From: Blasia pusilla
Taxonomy: Eukaryota; Marchantiophyta; Marchantiopsida; Blasiales
NCBI GenBank assembly: GCA_050084515.1
Contig: CM114274.1
Location: forward strand, 9,920,001-9,984,000
DNA: 64,000 bases
Reading direction: 5' to 3'
Part shown: piece after piece, positions 47,731-60,002 of the stretch
Numbering within the stretch: position 1 is the first letter of the stretch
Layout: each line of letters opens with the position of its first letter
The notes under the pieces: generated by a model
The model's input: only the letters and a program-made list of their open reading frames with translations
Database searches by the model: none
What the model was told of the DNA's origin: nothing
Position numbers and translations under genes: made by a program

Positions 47731-48506
47731 CGCGGCCAACTGCTCGACAATGCACGGCACTCGCGGGAGCAGCAGCGACAACAGAAACCCTGCAACACGA
47801 AGAAAGAGAGAAAGGGGAAAATCATCGACGACATGGCTCAAGTATGGCGCAAAGCCCTGGAACCCTAATTGACCTCCGGTCCACCCGCAGCCCTAATAGG
47901 AACGGCCCGGATTCTCTCCCTCATTTACTTATTCCACAAATAATAAAATTTCAGACGGTCTGGATGCTCCAGATGTGATATTGTGTATTATTCCCATTAA
48001 TGAAAACCCTGCTCGTTACAAGAGGAACAAGACCTCCATATGATTTCTCTTCTATCGAGATATCTCTGCGAGAGACAAGGAATATGTCCTTGTATCGAAA
48101 CGCAGACAATTCCGCCAGACGATGAAGGTTCGAACAACTGCGTTCATACGAATACCATGCTTTTCTCTCTCGTCCACGGCCAGTATCTTCCGCATCTAGC
48201 CGTGAAAGACAGTTACGGTAGACGGACATGACGATATGTGCGACGCAAACAAGATGCGTCCGGCTATGAACGTATATCCGGTCCGCATCGACGGCACAAC
48301 GAACGGACGGATAAACTCGCCTACTGTAATTCCGTTGCATTCCCGCAAACGTGGACGGAGGTGGTTTTCAGAGAGAGAGAGAGAGAGAGAATTGGAGATG
48401 CGATTTCGAGAATTTCTGAAGAAAATAACCCGAGACGTTGATTGATTCTGGAACGCAAATTGGTAGTTTGGGTGGAAGAATCGAGTGCAGCCGTGGAGGG
48501 TCGAGA
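47731..48506. promoter_or_regulatory. Shared divergent promoter region of eL27 and uL15m
   Basis: About 780 bases separate the two start codons and contain both 5' UTRs. A telo-box core AACCCTAA lies at 47861-47868; such boxes are typical of plant ribosomal protein promoters. A second 'gccctaata' follows within 30 bases. A GA tract at 48371-48390 lies in the probable uL15m leader. The arrangement would allow shared regulation; this is inference. Confidence 0.55.
48371..48390. repeat. (GA)10 microsatellite
   Basis: Perfect 20-base GA tract in the presumed uL15m leader. GA/CT tracts are frequent in plant 5' UTRs. Confidence 0.95.
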
Positions 48507-50438
48507 ATGAGAGAAATATGGAAGAGGGCAATGGATGGGGCGGGCAGTGGAGGAGGAGGAGGAGGTTGGGAGATGGCGCAGAGGGCGTGGATGTTGATGA
48601 GAAGTGTGGCTTTCAGCAACAGTGGAGCGATGAGCAATATAGAGGTGAAGGTTTTGGGAGGCAGGGGATGGAGCGGGAGCGTGAGCAGTGGGGGTTTGCT
48701 CCCCCTGAATGCGATCAGCGATAACAAGGGTTCTAGGAAGGACAGGACGAGGTTGGGCAGGGGAATTGGATCGGGGAAAGGAAAAACAGCTGGGCGGGGC
48801 CACAAGGGACAGAAAGCACGCAGTGGACACAAGCCCAGGCTAGGATTCGAGGGTGGACAAACGCCTCTGCGGTTAAGAATTCCTAAAAGGGGTTTCACCA
48901 ATACTATGGGATTGACGTACCAGGTGAGTGAAATCTGTCACTGCACAACACCGATTGCTGCATTGGTTCCTACTGCGGATTGAAATCGCTCTTCTGTATT
49001 TGAGTGAGCGCCGTAGCCAATTGGCGTTTGCTGAGCAAAATTTGAGAATTGGAGTTTTTTTGGGGCACTGGAATTTTCCATGGCTTCTCCTGCAGGCAGT
49101 AAATCTGAACACCATATCGGATCTTGTCAGCAAAGGTCGTATAGATACGTCACAGATCATAACCATGAAGACCCTCAAGGTATGCTTTGGACTTGCGATG
49201 AACAACATTACACACAAAATTGTAGCCTGATTTGTCCAAGCACACAGTGGAAGAATTGTGCTCAAGTCTGCTCGTAAGGCTTGCTAATATGTTTGGGATC
49301 TCCGTACATTTGACCAGGGAACACGTAGAAGATGTGGGTCACTCGTAATGAATTCGACTACCATCTTACTTCTCTCCATCTTTCCTAGGGTTCCTAACAT
49401 GTAACTGTGAGGTGCCTGGGGAAGGCTTGCTCTAGCATTCCTCATAGTTCTTTACCATGTGGGAAGAGATAATATTTATCCTTCTAGTACAATTCAACTT
49501 AATGTAGCTAACGCGAAGACCAATTGAGTGATTTCCTGGAAACTAAGGGGATAAAATGGGCACGCAGATTAAATTTTAGCTGAGCATCGAATGTTGTTTT
49601 TTTGGAACAGGATGCAGGAGCGGTTGGTAAGAAGATGATGGACGGTATGAAGCTTCTTGGACGAGGAGCCGAGGGATTCTCTCTGCCCATCCACATTGAG
49701 GTTGGTGGAAGTCCTACCCACCCTATGCCCTCTAGTGCAGAACAATGAACGAGACAACTTGCTGTTGTAATGGAAGTGTCTTAAGTTCTCAGCTACCAGA
49801 TAGTTTCTTGGTTGTTAGACGAAAGAATTTTATGTTATCTCTCTGTGTGACATGGCATATTTGATGTCCTTGCAACTTTATGCCCATCTAAACTCTCTAC
49901 ACAAAACGGCTTAAACGCAGATCCTTCCAAAAGATCTTATGGTTCTTTAATAATCCAGAGCCTTTCCAAAGATCCCTTAGAAAATGAATGTGTCAGAACT
50001 TCATAGTGTGAATGATTTGACAAATGATATGTTACATCTGGCAAAGAACAAGCTGTTTGAGAGTTAAAATACTCCTTGAGGTAAGCAAACATTTTCACAG
50101 TCAAAGACTTATGTGTAGTCAGACCACGTTGCCTTCTCAAATTGGTTGAAAGTTTCATCTCGATTGTTGCAATCCAGGTGAGTAGAGTGTCAGACCGTGC
50201 CAAAGCAGCAATTGAGGCGGCCGGAGGAAGTGTCCGGAGGGTCCATTACAACCAACTGGGTTTGCGTGCATTGCTGGATCCTGAGTGGTTCCAGAAGAAG
50301 GGTCGTCTTCTGCCACAACCTGCACGCCCACCGCTGAAATTCTTGAGCAAAGTTGATGGAACTGGACGGCTGCCAGCTTCTGTCACTTCATATGAGACAG
50401 GAAACCGAGTAGTCCCAGAAACTCCAAATTCTGTCTAA
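48507..50438 (+). CDS. Mitochondrial ribosomal protein uL15m
   Basis: Large-subunit mitoribosome protein of the bacterial L15 family. Exons: 48507-48923, 49096-49179, 49611-49700 and 50178-50438, all phase 0, giving 283 aa, close to plant mitochondrial L15. The N-terminal ~75 residues are Ser/Gly/Arg-rich without conservation, fitting a targeting region. The L15 core starts with '[20 protein letters not shown]' and '[17 protein letters not shown]'. It continues with '[16 protein letters not shown]' and 'LLGRGAEGF', and ends with the plant-type extension '[14 protein letters not shown]'. An internal ATG ('MAQRAWML') is an alternative start. Mitochondrial rather than plastid assignment rests on the extension and length. 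Confidence 0.92.
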
Positions 50439-51223
50439 ATGGCCTTGAAACTGAGAATCTGTCCTCTTGTGGATGGGGCTCACTTGCTTTGGGAACGAAT
50501 GATTTGTACATACAAGCATAAGTCATCGTAGCGCTCCTTGGGGAAATCACTACCTTTGACTTGGGAATTGACTGACTGGTGCTTGAGGAGAAATTTGCTC
50601 ACTCCACGTCTTCACACGATTCATGACTTGCAGGATAGTTTTGGCAGAGTATAGCTGTGGTTCTCTTGGAACCAAGAGGCTGCTAAGATTGTGCCCAATG
50701 GTCATTCACGTTTTGTCTTGTGTGAGCTTAAGATCCACTTTTTGGGGTCGATTTTGTCAGCTTGTAAGACAGGTATGAACGCTAAATATTTTTACATTCT
50801 AGGTGTGGTGCTGAAGCCCCACGTTGTGACGAAGTCCCGCATACCGAACAAATAGTCAACTTGGCATTGATGCAGCTCTGGAGGAAAGATAGAGACAAAT
50901 AAAATCTTCGATTGAAAATGCTTTCTCTTGAAGTTGACTTACCATGTACAGGGTTCATCGTGCACGTGAAATTGTTGCTGTTTTTCCTGGTACAGTAGGT
51001 ATTGACGTGATTGATCGTTGCCGCTTTTGCCACTTCCGCACTTTGAGGCCCTCAATTCACAGTGTCTATGATGGCTTAACATTACCACCAGGGTATGCTA
51101 ATCTGTCAGCAATGTAATGGAACAAGTGGTAGGTGTTTTATGCAGACAACTTCTTGCCATGTTTCAAAATACTGTCTCTGGCTTGAAATCAAATGAAGCC
51201 AGCTTTTCAAGCTCTCGCAGGAT

Positions 51224-51616
51224 ATGACAGCCCTCGATTGTGATCTTGTAGAAGGTCTTACATGGGACCTATTTTCACGGGGACTACACAGTTTATAGCA
51301 ATGTGAATCTGAATTGTCAGCTTTCGGAACCACATTTTTTGCTTATGGAAACAAGAAGACTGATGACGGACACAAACTCTTTCACCATGGGAGGACCCTG
51401 AAAGGTTGGGTGATGGTGATTGTTGCTTTGTGCACGTGGATTGTGATCGCATTGGGCTACATGATGAAGATCTTGAACATAGGAGAGAGGAGCAGACGAT
51501 CTGGTTCAGAGGACAGCGGACTGGGCATGTTGAGCGATGAAGAAAGAATGCACGTATCCAACATTATAATGTACATATCGAAAACATCAGGCAAAAGAGA
51601 GGAAGCCTTTGCATGA
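51224..51616 (+). CDS. Possible short single-pass membrane protein
   Basis: A solid open exon (51321-51616), preceded by a good acceptor, encodes 97 residues with one hydrophobic segment ('GWVMVIVALCTWIVIALGYM') and a charged, Ser-rich C-terminus. Joining it to ATG 51224-51254 through a 66-base intron is phase-consistent and gives 108 aa, but the donor (GAAG|GTCTTA) is weak. Another open stretch at about 50955-51095 ('VGIDVIDRCRFCHF') has plausible splice sites but did not fit in phase. Family not recognised. It converges with MET1. Confidence 0.38.
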
Positions 51617-51832
51617 CTTGGATGACTCCACACATCCAGGGAGCTTCATAAGAGACTCGCACCGATTGGTTACCTACAATAACACCATCTCAATGGCTCC
51701 TCTGAGAATTGTCAGATTGGTGTGTGATAAAAGCTCCACATTATCACTTGCAGAATTGAATTTGTGCAGCTAGGTGAGAGAATGTGCCCCTTCCTAGGGA
51801 CCTGGAGATTGGATCCGGCGTCTAGCGCACTC

Positions 51833-54768
51833 CTACTTACCACCAAAAATGTTAAATACCGATTTAAGTGCTTTAATCGCATTCTCGTTGATGAAGGGCT
51901 CGTCATATTTGTTCAACAGTGGAGTGAAATTGGGTGAAGTCCTCAGGTTGTCCAAATCAGGATCTTCTCTGATACTCTGTGTCAATAGAATCGAGTTTTC
52001 AGCAGCTATGCAAGGATCAAACATAAAAGAAAGAACTGGGCATCTGATTGAAAACAAGCTTCGCCTCTGTTAATGACATTCGCTGTGCATTATTTTGCAC
52101 CCACAACAATAAATCCATTGAAAGCCTGACAACGCCGTTGTTTGATCATGGGCTGTGAGAGAAACGGAGAGACCTTGAAGTCCTCAAAGCCTGCCTCCAA
52201 GGATTCTTCTAGTGCTGACAGGCCTGCCTCTAGCTGAACACACAGAAACAACGGAAGTTTGTCAGAAATCCCTTGAGTAGATGCAGGGAAAATCGATTTC
52301 TTCAAAAGGCAATAACCACCAGTCCAACATCAGGAATGTGCAAACCTCACGACCACAACTTCCTGTTCATTACTATAGCTTTGTAACTAGAGCACAACAT
52401 CCAAGTGGGTGATCAGCTACACTCCCCCCATCATTCCGCTTCGTCATACTTACTTTAACCGTGACATTCAACAATGATCAGAAGAGATAACTGCTACAAC
52501 GAACCTGTCCGAGCTTCGAGTAACAGCAGGCCACATTGTAACTGGCCACTGCGCTCTCTCTGAACTCTGGCTTCAACCCCAACACTGTCTCAAACTTTTC
52601 AAGGGCTTCCTGGTACTTTCCTGCCCTGTTCACATTGTGTCTCATCCATCTTCGTCAGTCTTAAACTCCGACTTACCGAGGCCTTATTACACACGTGCAG
52701 GAAGACTCTTTGAGAAAAATAAGTTCAAGAGTTGTGGATGCATACTTGTACAGTTTCTGACCGAAGTTGAGCTCATTTTCTCTCTGCAGCTTCAGCTCCA
52801 TCTTGCGCAGGTAGTTCTGAATCTGTTCTCAAGACGAGCATTGACAAGGCGCAGCTTGAGTTTTGAGCGTCTGTTCCACCAGTGCTACATCTCAATTGGT
52901 GAGCGTATGAAAACAGTAACCCCCAATGAAATTTACCCGCCAGCTATCCAAGACGGACTATTCTATTGCACTTGAACGCTTGCTGCTTCATAAAATGTAC
53001 ATGGTTTGTTCAACCACCAACGAATAAGTAGCAAAATACCCAAACCAAAGTTCTTTGTCCCGTAAAATTTACCCAGCAAAAGCACCATTTAGGCAGTCAT
53101 TTTGGCCGATTCCATTCCTTGAAGGGTTATCAACCACTATCTGGAGCAATATCGATCCTTACCATTAGATGACGATTTGTGGAACAATAGCAATAATTGT
53201 TTAAAATGTAGTACATACTTGCATTTCCCTCACTGCATCTCCGATTTGGCCAGCATTTCGTTCTTTCGCCAAAACTTCGGCATTTGCTTGATCTTCACGC
53301 TTCCCTATCGACACAGGGACACACTCGGCAGGGTAAGAGCTCTTACAACAACACATACGGGATATGCACTAACCATTGCCACAGGCAGTAGGCCAACCGT
53401 CATCCCTTTCATCAGATTCATTGCGGAAGTTGTAATAATGGCCCAGTAATCTTGTCATCAATTCACCTTCTCTACCAGATACTCTATTCCTTGGTCATAA
53501 ACCGCTTACAGGTTGGCACCATCTTGGTTGTGAGGTAAGAACTTGCACAGCAAATTTGCAGAGATATGAAGTAACCACTGCGATCCTACACCTCATTTAA
53601 TCAACAGATATCGTATTACTCTTAGCTATAACTCCCACGTACCATTTCCAACAGACAGAGACTAAGGAGTGGTCATGGCTACATTTCTGATTTCTGCTCG
53701 GTTTGTAAAACTTTTAATTATCTCCAGGCCAAAAATCGTCTTCACACCAATTCGCTCCCATCTTTCAAAAATGGAATGGTACGAGTGAAGTTTAGAACAC
53801 GGTACCGAATCGCTTTTCAATTTTCATCAAGAGAGGCCCAATGCGTTGACGAATAGTATACATGGTGCGTCCATACTCAGCTGCGGGCCAGATCTCTGTC
53901 CCAAATACTGCACTGTACATCCCACACTTCGGTCAATTGTTCACAACTTCCGTTCTCCCTCCTTCCCACCATGGTCAATTGACCAACAGCTGAAATGTTA
54001 ACCAAACTCTACATTGCTGGAACGAATTATCCGAACTTAACTAATTAAGTGGTGCTGTGGTAGAACAGTGCTAGGTGACTGTGGGTGGGGTGGGGCAAGA
54101 AGGAAGTAAGGAAGGAAGAGTGGAGGACAGTACTATACGAGTGGACAGAAAGTAGTATTTGGTGTGCTCACAAAAATATGCGCAAGAGAGTAGACCGTTG
54201 TACGTGTTTGAGAAGCAGATAGAGAGATTCTATTTATTAGGTACCGCATGTAGTACCCTTGCGACCATAAGCCCGGTATGGACGAGAAGAAAATAATGAA
54301 TGAATGAAGTGTTTCTTTGTCTACGGGGACTCATTAGGGCCATGGGACGGAAAGAGAGGCTGACCTGGTAGAGATGACTTTATCTCCTGGTGTAAAAAGC
54401 TTGGTGAGATCGGCATTACTTCCCGGCTGGATCATATCAATGTAGGTGCCACCATCTGCGCCCTTGTAGAATCTCAGCCCGTACGGCTTGTCCAATTCCA
54501 CCTCGAAAGTCTCAGGCTCAGAAGTCCCCTCAGCCATGGCTCGCAAACCGAGAGAAACGGGACGACTCTTGGCCCCGGCATTCAGCTGCTGCCGACCTCG
54601 GAGAGATCGAACGCAACCACCAAAGTTCGACCCACCCACCCGAACAGAATCCCTGGTCTGCGCTACTGCGGATTGCTGAACTCCCGCCTTCGTCGAGAAG
54701 GACGAAGGCGCAATCGCAGATTCATGGTACCGCGCAGCGACAGCAGCGGGTCCAACAACAGCTGCCAT
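51833..54768 (-). CDS. MET1: MET1-like chloroplast PDZ-TPR protein
   Basis: Related to Arabidopsis MET1 (also ZKT, At1g55480), a thylakoid-associated PSII assembly and repair factor. Exons: 54768-54365, 53912-53806, 53304-53219, 52822-52746, 52625-52505, 52233-52174 and 51976-51833. All phases agree; product 332 aa. The first ~75 residues are Ser/Ala/Arg-rich, as in a transit peptide. The PDZ domain spans about 80-170 ('VELDKPYGLRFYKG', 'VFGTEIWPAAEYGRTMYTIR'). A charged linker follows, then TPR-like helices ('YQEALEKFETVLGL', 'ASYNVACCYSKLGQ', 'GLSALEESLEAGFEDF'). The C-terminus 'FINENAIKALKSVF' matches the family. All family blocks are present. Confidence 0.94.
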
Positions 54769-56327
54769 TTCTGCGATGCAAGTCACCGAACTCGCAGCGC
54801 AATTACACTCGAATCGGCCCCCAGCTCGACTTCTTCTTCGCCTCTACTGCTCAGCTCAGACGACGGACAATTCGCGAGATTGTGGAGTTCGCTGCCGCAG
54901 CAGAAGGATGTTCCTTTCTCGAACCAAAAAATCAATCGCACCTCCACAAACACACACCCTCGGGTGTGTGCGTGCGTGCAGCAAGAGAGCACCACACATA
55001 TCTTCAGCTGAAGTGCGATTTCCTCTGCACACGTGGCACCATGCCATATGTTTCGTGGCTCTGCACCTCTCGTTTGGTCGTACTTCTCGTCGGTCATTGG
55101 CTGGCGCTTGCACCCCTCCCTCCCTTCTTTCGAGCTGGACTGCGATTTCCTCCTCTTCACACGTGGCTGTGCGTCATAGTTCTCCTCTCTCATATAAAGC
55201 GTATATCAAACAAATCAAGATCAATTAATCATAGAAATGAAATTATAAACTTCTACTCTGACGCCCCCCTTAAATTTGCAACACGGTCCATCTCCTTTTT
55301 ATCCCCTCCACAATTCTTTTTAAAACTTTGAATATCCATAACTCTCTCGCTCATGAACTTTACCATGGGTATATTTTTAAATAAAAGAAATTAATTTACT
55401 TATCCCTCCTAACCAGATTTTACAACATTAACCTCGACTAATATTCTGATATGTTTTTTGATCTTAAAGTAAAAAGGGGAAAAAAAAATTTCTATAATTT
55501 TCGTGGTCTCCTGTCGTAGAAATGGAAGTCAAACTTAATTGTGACAAGTAAGGGATAATTAAAGGGCTGTCTGCAAATCCAATGCGGCGGGCAACTTAGC
55601 ACTACTATTTTCTTTTCTTTTCTTCTCTTCTTATTTTCGGCTTCAAACATTCATGTGTCATTCATCACGTTTGTTTGCTTGCATCGAACCCTCTCCCGCT
55701 CTGCTCCCAAGACACGATTCTGACGTGCAAATGGTTCGGCGCCGTATACTTTCCCCCTTATCCTCCCATGCGGGGAGTTTTCTCGGTACATTCCCGGGAA
55801 ATTCAAACTTTTCTTGATTCCTGGCGGTTGTAGGATACAATATACAAAGAAACGCTGACAGCCATTTTTTCCCCAAGTTCAAGGAGAGAAACGAAATTTC
55901 TTTCTTTCAACCGGTCGGCTACGCACATAACCCCGGTTGGAGGGTTGGAAGATGCTTGTCATCTCGTGTGTTGTGTGGATGCTCCCTTTAAATGAACCCG
56001 TATTGGTCATTCTCTTGTGCGTTTCTTTCATATTCAGGCATATTCAGGATTCCTTGCTACTGAAGTCTTGAGACGTTTATTTGCCGTCTCCTCATCTAGT
56101 CTAGTTTGAAAGTGATCATCCCAATATGCTCACTTGCTCATTTTGCATCCCCAGCTGCTGTTTGGGCCCTAGCTGTGAAATTCGAAGTCTCTTTCTGTCT
56201 CTGCTCTTCGATTTTGTCGCACCCTTCAATTGGTTTCTCGGCCCACTTTTACAACTAGCATCACTTCTGGAGTTCGTTCATATAAGTGCTCACCTTCCTG
56301 AGGATAGTTGCATCGCCTGCAGTTAAC
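54769..56327. promoter_or_regulatory. Upstream region of MET1; no other gene recognised
   Basis: 54.77-55.2 kb is G+C-rich and open in several frames on both strands, as expected for a promoter and leader. No family similarity is visible in those frames. Beyond 55.2 kb the DNA is AT-richer, with pyrimidine runs near 55.6 kb. Promoter function is inferred from position only. Confidence 0.45.
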
Positions 56328-56733
56328 ATGACGGGAGTAGACGTCACGAGATCGAGGAGGAGAGGCACCGTAAGAAGAAAGTCACGTCAAAGATATCGGC
56401 CCAAGAGTAGGCAAGACCAGAAGAGCGATGCGGGCATAAACGAAGGAAAATGCCTCACAAGTAGAGTCGTTTGCAAACGATTAAGCTCTACCTTTGCAAG
56501 CAGTTGGAGCAGATTTCAAGGGACTCAGAAATTTCTAGCAATGCAATTGGGTTTGTGAACAGTTCCCTTCATGACGACTTCGAAAGACTCGCTTTGGAAA
56601 CTTCACGACAGGCGCACTACAGTCGAAAATCGGCAATGGAATCCAGAGAGTTTCATGACTTGTCCTTCTCGCAAAGCTCGCCAGTCATGCCAGTTCTTAA
56701 GCGACCAAGGCGATTGACAAATTCGCCTCTTGA
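56328..56733 (+). pseudogene. Histone H2B pseudogene
   Basis: Three frames together reproduce H2B order. Frame 1 from ATG 56328 gives a basic tail ('SRRRGTVRRKSRQRYRPKSR'). A second frame from about 56465 gives 'TIKLYLCKQLEQISRDSEIS', 'SNAIGFVNSSLHDDFERLAL' and 'RKSAMESREF', matching the histone fold (compare YKIY, ISSKAM, NSF..D.FE, TSRE). A third frame from about 56659 gives 'LVLLAKLASHASS', a TAA stop at 56698, and 'ATKAIDKFAS' to TGA 56731, matching the C-terminal helix. Two frameshifts and one internal stop make it non-functional. It has no introns, which does not discriminate because most H2B genes have none. Confidence 0.88.
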
Positions 56734-59724
56734 TGCCCTGATTGATTTCTGACTCTCCCAGTGGCAAGTTGAAGATTTCCACGGAACGCTTCCGTACAAG
56801 AATCCTTGCGAGTCACTACGTTAGAAAAGATCGAGAGATCAAGAAATCTCGAAACGCACAATCCTCTGGATTAGGTGACACAACCTTCGGCCTGAAGTAC
56901 CAGGCATGAGAAAGTTAATCTAGGCTCTTATCTTCATGGCCACGCTAGATGGAAGCGGCCATTTGACTTGGCGGACCAGTGAAGACAAACACAAAACGAG
57001 TGATTAAAGAACACTACTGTCCGTTTTCCATCTGTGTGCTTCCCTTCTTGGTCGCATTGTTCATAGATCTTCTGAGTTTATAGGAGAGAGACTGGTGCTG
57101 GGAGTAAACAGCTAAGTTAGTGAAGGTTAGGGAATCAATTCCAGCTCGGAATCTATTGCAAGGCGTTAAAGGTTGGTTCCTCAACGTTCAGCTGCCATCC
57201 ACATCTTGTTCGTGCCGAGAACGTCGAATTACGTATCGATCGTACACACAGGACATAAGAAGAGAAGTTACACACAAAGAAACGTAGACAATAACTAATG
57301 CAGAATAAGAATCATTATTGAACAGTGGATGGCCGCTCAAGTCTTCGACACTTGGATATCTTCTAACGTCGGCAATACTACGAGCAACAAGATTCGAGAG
57401 TGATTGTGTAATCTCGGTTTCGACTGCTAGATGAGGTCCAAAATTCCTTTCTTAAACTCTAAACCACACAACCCGACACTTGAAAAGACATGAACCGTCC
57501 GACAGTCGTATGTAGTAGCTTGGATTAGATTCTTACTTCAGCACGACCAGATCTGGTAGGCACATGGGAATTGATTCTTCATCCAAATCCTTAGCACAAG
57601 GGCCTGGTCTATAGAAGAGGTCATCAAGTAGAATCCGCTGGCATATTTCACAGATGTATCAATGTTAGTGGAGACCTCAGGACCGGTGATCCGCAGATGG
57701 AATCCATCTCTTCATGTAGGTTCTTACCACACCCTTAGACATAAATCCTTTGTTTGAAAGGCATCCCGGAACATACCACAGTCTACACCGGCGACTCGTT
57801 CTTTCAAGAAACAAGGTAACTCAACCTATTTCAGAAGAATACAGTCATTCAACGTTGGACTCGTTACAGATTGAGGAATAAACCCTCGCAAAACCGACAC
57901 AGCAGGAGTGAAAGTGGTCGGAAGTGCGTACATGCTTCTGAATCGAGAAAGGCTATCAGGAGTCAGCGGATTCAGGACGAGTAGGAATGTACATCCATTT
58001 CGAAATAAATCCAACTATATCTCCAAGACCAGACGATATGATCAAGATCAAGTGTAAAAAGAGTACTTCAGATTCCAGGGGCATTCGCAAAAATGATTCA
58101 CATCAGGAGACTGCATGTGTAATCCAAAAGAGAAAACAATGAGAACATTAAACCAACAAATGTTGAACTCAACTTTCTCCCTGGCCACCTCTGATCAAAC
58201 TGATGTCTAGTCAGATGAGAAATCATGTAGCTCACATGTCCTTACTGAATGCAAGGAGCCCCCCAACAGACCAAAGCAAGAGCGAAGAAATGAACTAACC
58301 GGAACTTGATTCACCTCGGGAAACAATGTGATGGAAGTGAGGATTACATGATAGTCAATTATGAATACGACGGAAGACCATCAACAACTAGTTGCGTAGT
58401 GGGAAGGCCACACATCCACACAATCCTTTGAATGGTGCCATCAGCTCCTGACAGTGGTTAATGTCGGATGCCTACTTACAAAGATTTTGAGCGTCGGTCA
58501 TGAGTGTGAGAGGACTAGTCGATCGCGTTGATGGCGACCACCGGAAACAGACACGCCACGGAAAAAAAATAGTAGGGGGAAAAAAAAAAAACAGATTAGA
58601 AAACGGAGAAACCAAGTGAGTATTAGAGGGAATTAGGCAAGTAAGCCACATGTTGAAAGGAGGATGTATCGACGAAGAAATACATTTGTTGGTCTAGTAC
58701 TGGGTAGATCCGAAAGAAATAAGTGGTCTCCAAACACACAAGCTCTTAATAAGATCACGTAGATCCAGAAAACAGGGCAAGAAGCAATTAATATATGTCT
58801 GTTCCGAGGAATGTATGATCATCATCCGCACTAAAACACAGGATAACGCCTGCTCTATCGATCATGAAAAAGTTCGTGAATGTTCCGTTCACATCCTGCA
58901 CAAACATCAAAGAGACAACATCATTCATCCAGTTAATTTCCTCCTGATAGCCGAGGAAGACTATCTCGACGTAATAACGAATCTTAATACTGCTCAGGCG
59001 TAAGAATCTTGGTCTGCTATAAAGATCCTCCAAATGCGAGCAATCCTTTTACTCGAGAAATGGGATGTTATCCGCAATCGAAGTAACTTGTCATCAAAGG
59101 TTTGATCGACCATGACTTTGATTCAATCTCCTTCCGGCGCCGAAAATTTGCAAATGAAGGATCTACCTTCTTGACTCGTCTTTACCCGTGGGCCCCCAGC
59201 AAATACACACGGACGCAAGCGTTGGACATGCTTGACTTTGAGCGCCTATTTTGAGGTACTGACTTGAAAGTATTGACCTATTCAATTCAACTCCTACGCG
59301 CTATCATACAAAGTAAAAATACCTCAAGTATTCCAGGCACTAGATAACGCACTTTTGTGGTAGTGGCACCACATAAAAGATTGTGTACCCAATTGCTGCA
59401 GCTTTAGGGTTTACAAATGCAAGTGGGTGCTCAGTCTCCGTCATGAGTCAGTAACTCTGTCTCCGACCTCAACTTCATCCCCTAAAGGACCTACAATCTG
59501 TCAGATCATAACACATGACTCGTGCACCAGTAAATCGAACTTACGTCTTTGTGCACATCTTCCTCTCCCGTATATCTTTGTCATCTTCCCAACATGCAAG
59601 TGGCCATTCTTTCATAGTGACCTCGCAAAGAATGCAAGATAATTAGCCACTTGTGCATAAATTCTCAAGATCAATGCTAGGGAAGGGAATTGACAATTCA
59701 CTCCATTATGTGGATAAGTGTAAC
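56734..59724. other. No gene recognised
   Basis: Moderate-composition DNA. The longest minus-strand frame (59033-58788) reads 'YYVEIVFLGYQEEINW', then 'FMIDRAGVILCFSADDD', and has no recognised family. Short homopolymer A runs lie near 58.56-58.6 kb. Nothing else can be supported. Confidence 0.45.
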
Positions 59725-59761
59725 AAAGTAAACATTTCTAGCATGTAGAAATGTTTACTTT
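59725..59761. repeat. Perfect inverted repeat, 16-bp arms
   Basis: AAAGTAAACATTTCTA at 59725-59740 and its exact reverse complement at 59746-59761, with 5-base loop GCATG. It lies 16 bases outside the 3' end of the adjacent minus-strand Helitron. Confidence 0.93.
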
Positions 59762-59777
59762 GGCCTACATAGAAACA

Positions 59778-60002
59778 CTAGTAATTTTTTATTTCCCGCA
59801 ATAAAAAAAAAATTCAAGAGTTAATGTCCATGAAAGAAATGATGTTATGCATAAAAAAAATTAAATTTTGTTGTTCGTAATATGTGAAACATTCTCTTGT
59901 TGTCCAGGTGCCATGTGTAAAATAGAGAGATGTTTAGTGCCATGTGTCAAATAGAGAGGTGTTTGCAAATCAAGAAAGCATTTTCTAATAATAATATATA
60001 AA
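59778..60002 (-). mobile_element. Short non-autonomous Helitron (family H1)
   Basis: About 225 bases on the minus strand. The start resembles TATATATTATTATTAGAAAATG. The interior 'gcaaacacctctctatttga', then 'cacatggcac', is duplicated in tandem here, as the parallel 'acacgtgacaactgg' block is in the 12.6 kb copy. It ends in CTAG followed by T. The terminal hairpin is eroded. Confidence 0.7.

Noticed and set aside
47440-47868. 142-codon plus-strand open frame
   Set aside because: Antisense to eL27 exon 1.
48321-48901. Two minus-strand open frames of 169 and 177 codons, proline- and leucine-rich
   Set aside because: Antisense to the first exon of uL15m; composition is the complement of its Gly/Arg-rich coding.
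54776-55331. Three overlapping open frames of 136-150 codons on both strands
   Set aside because: G+C-rich promoter region of MET1; no frame has family features or splice support.
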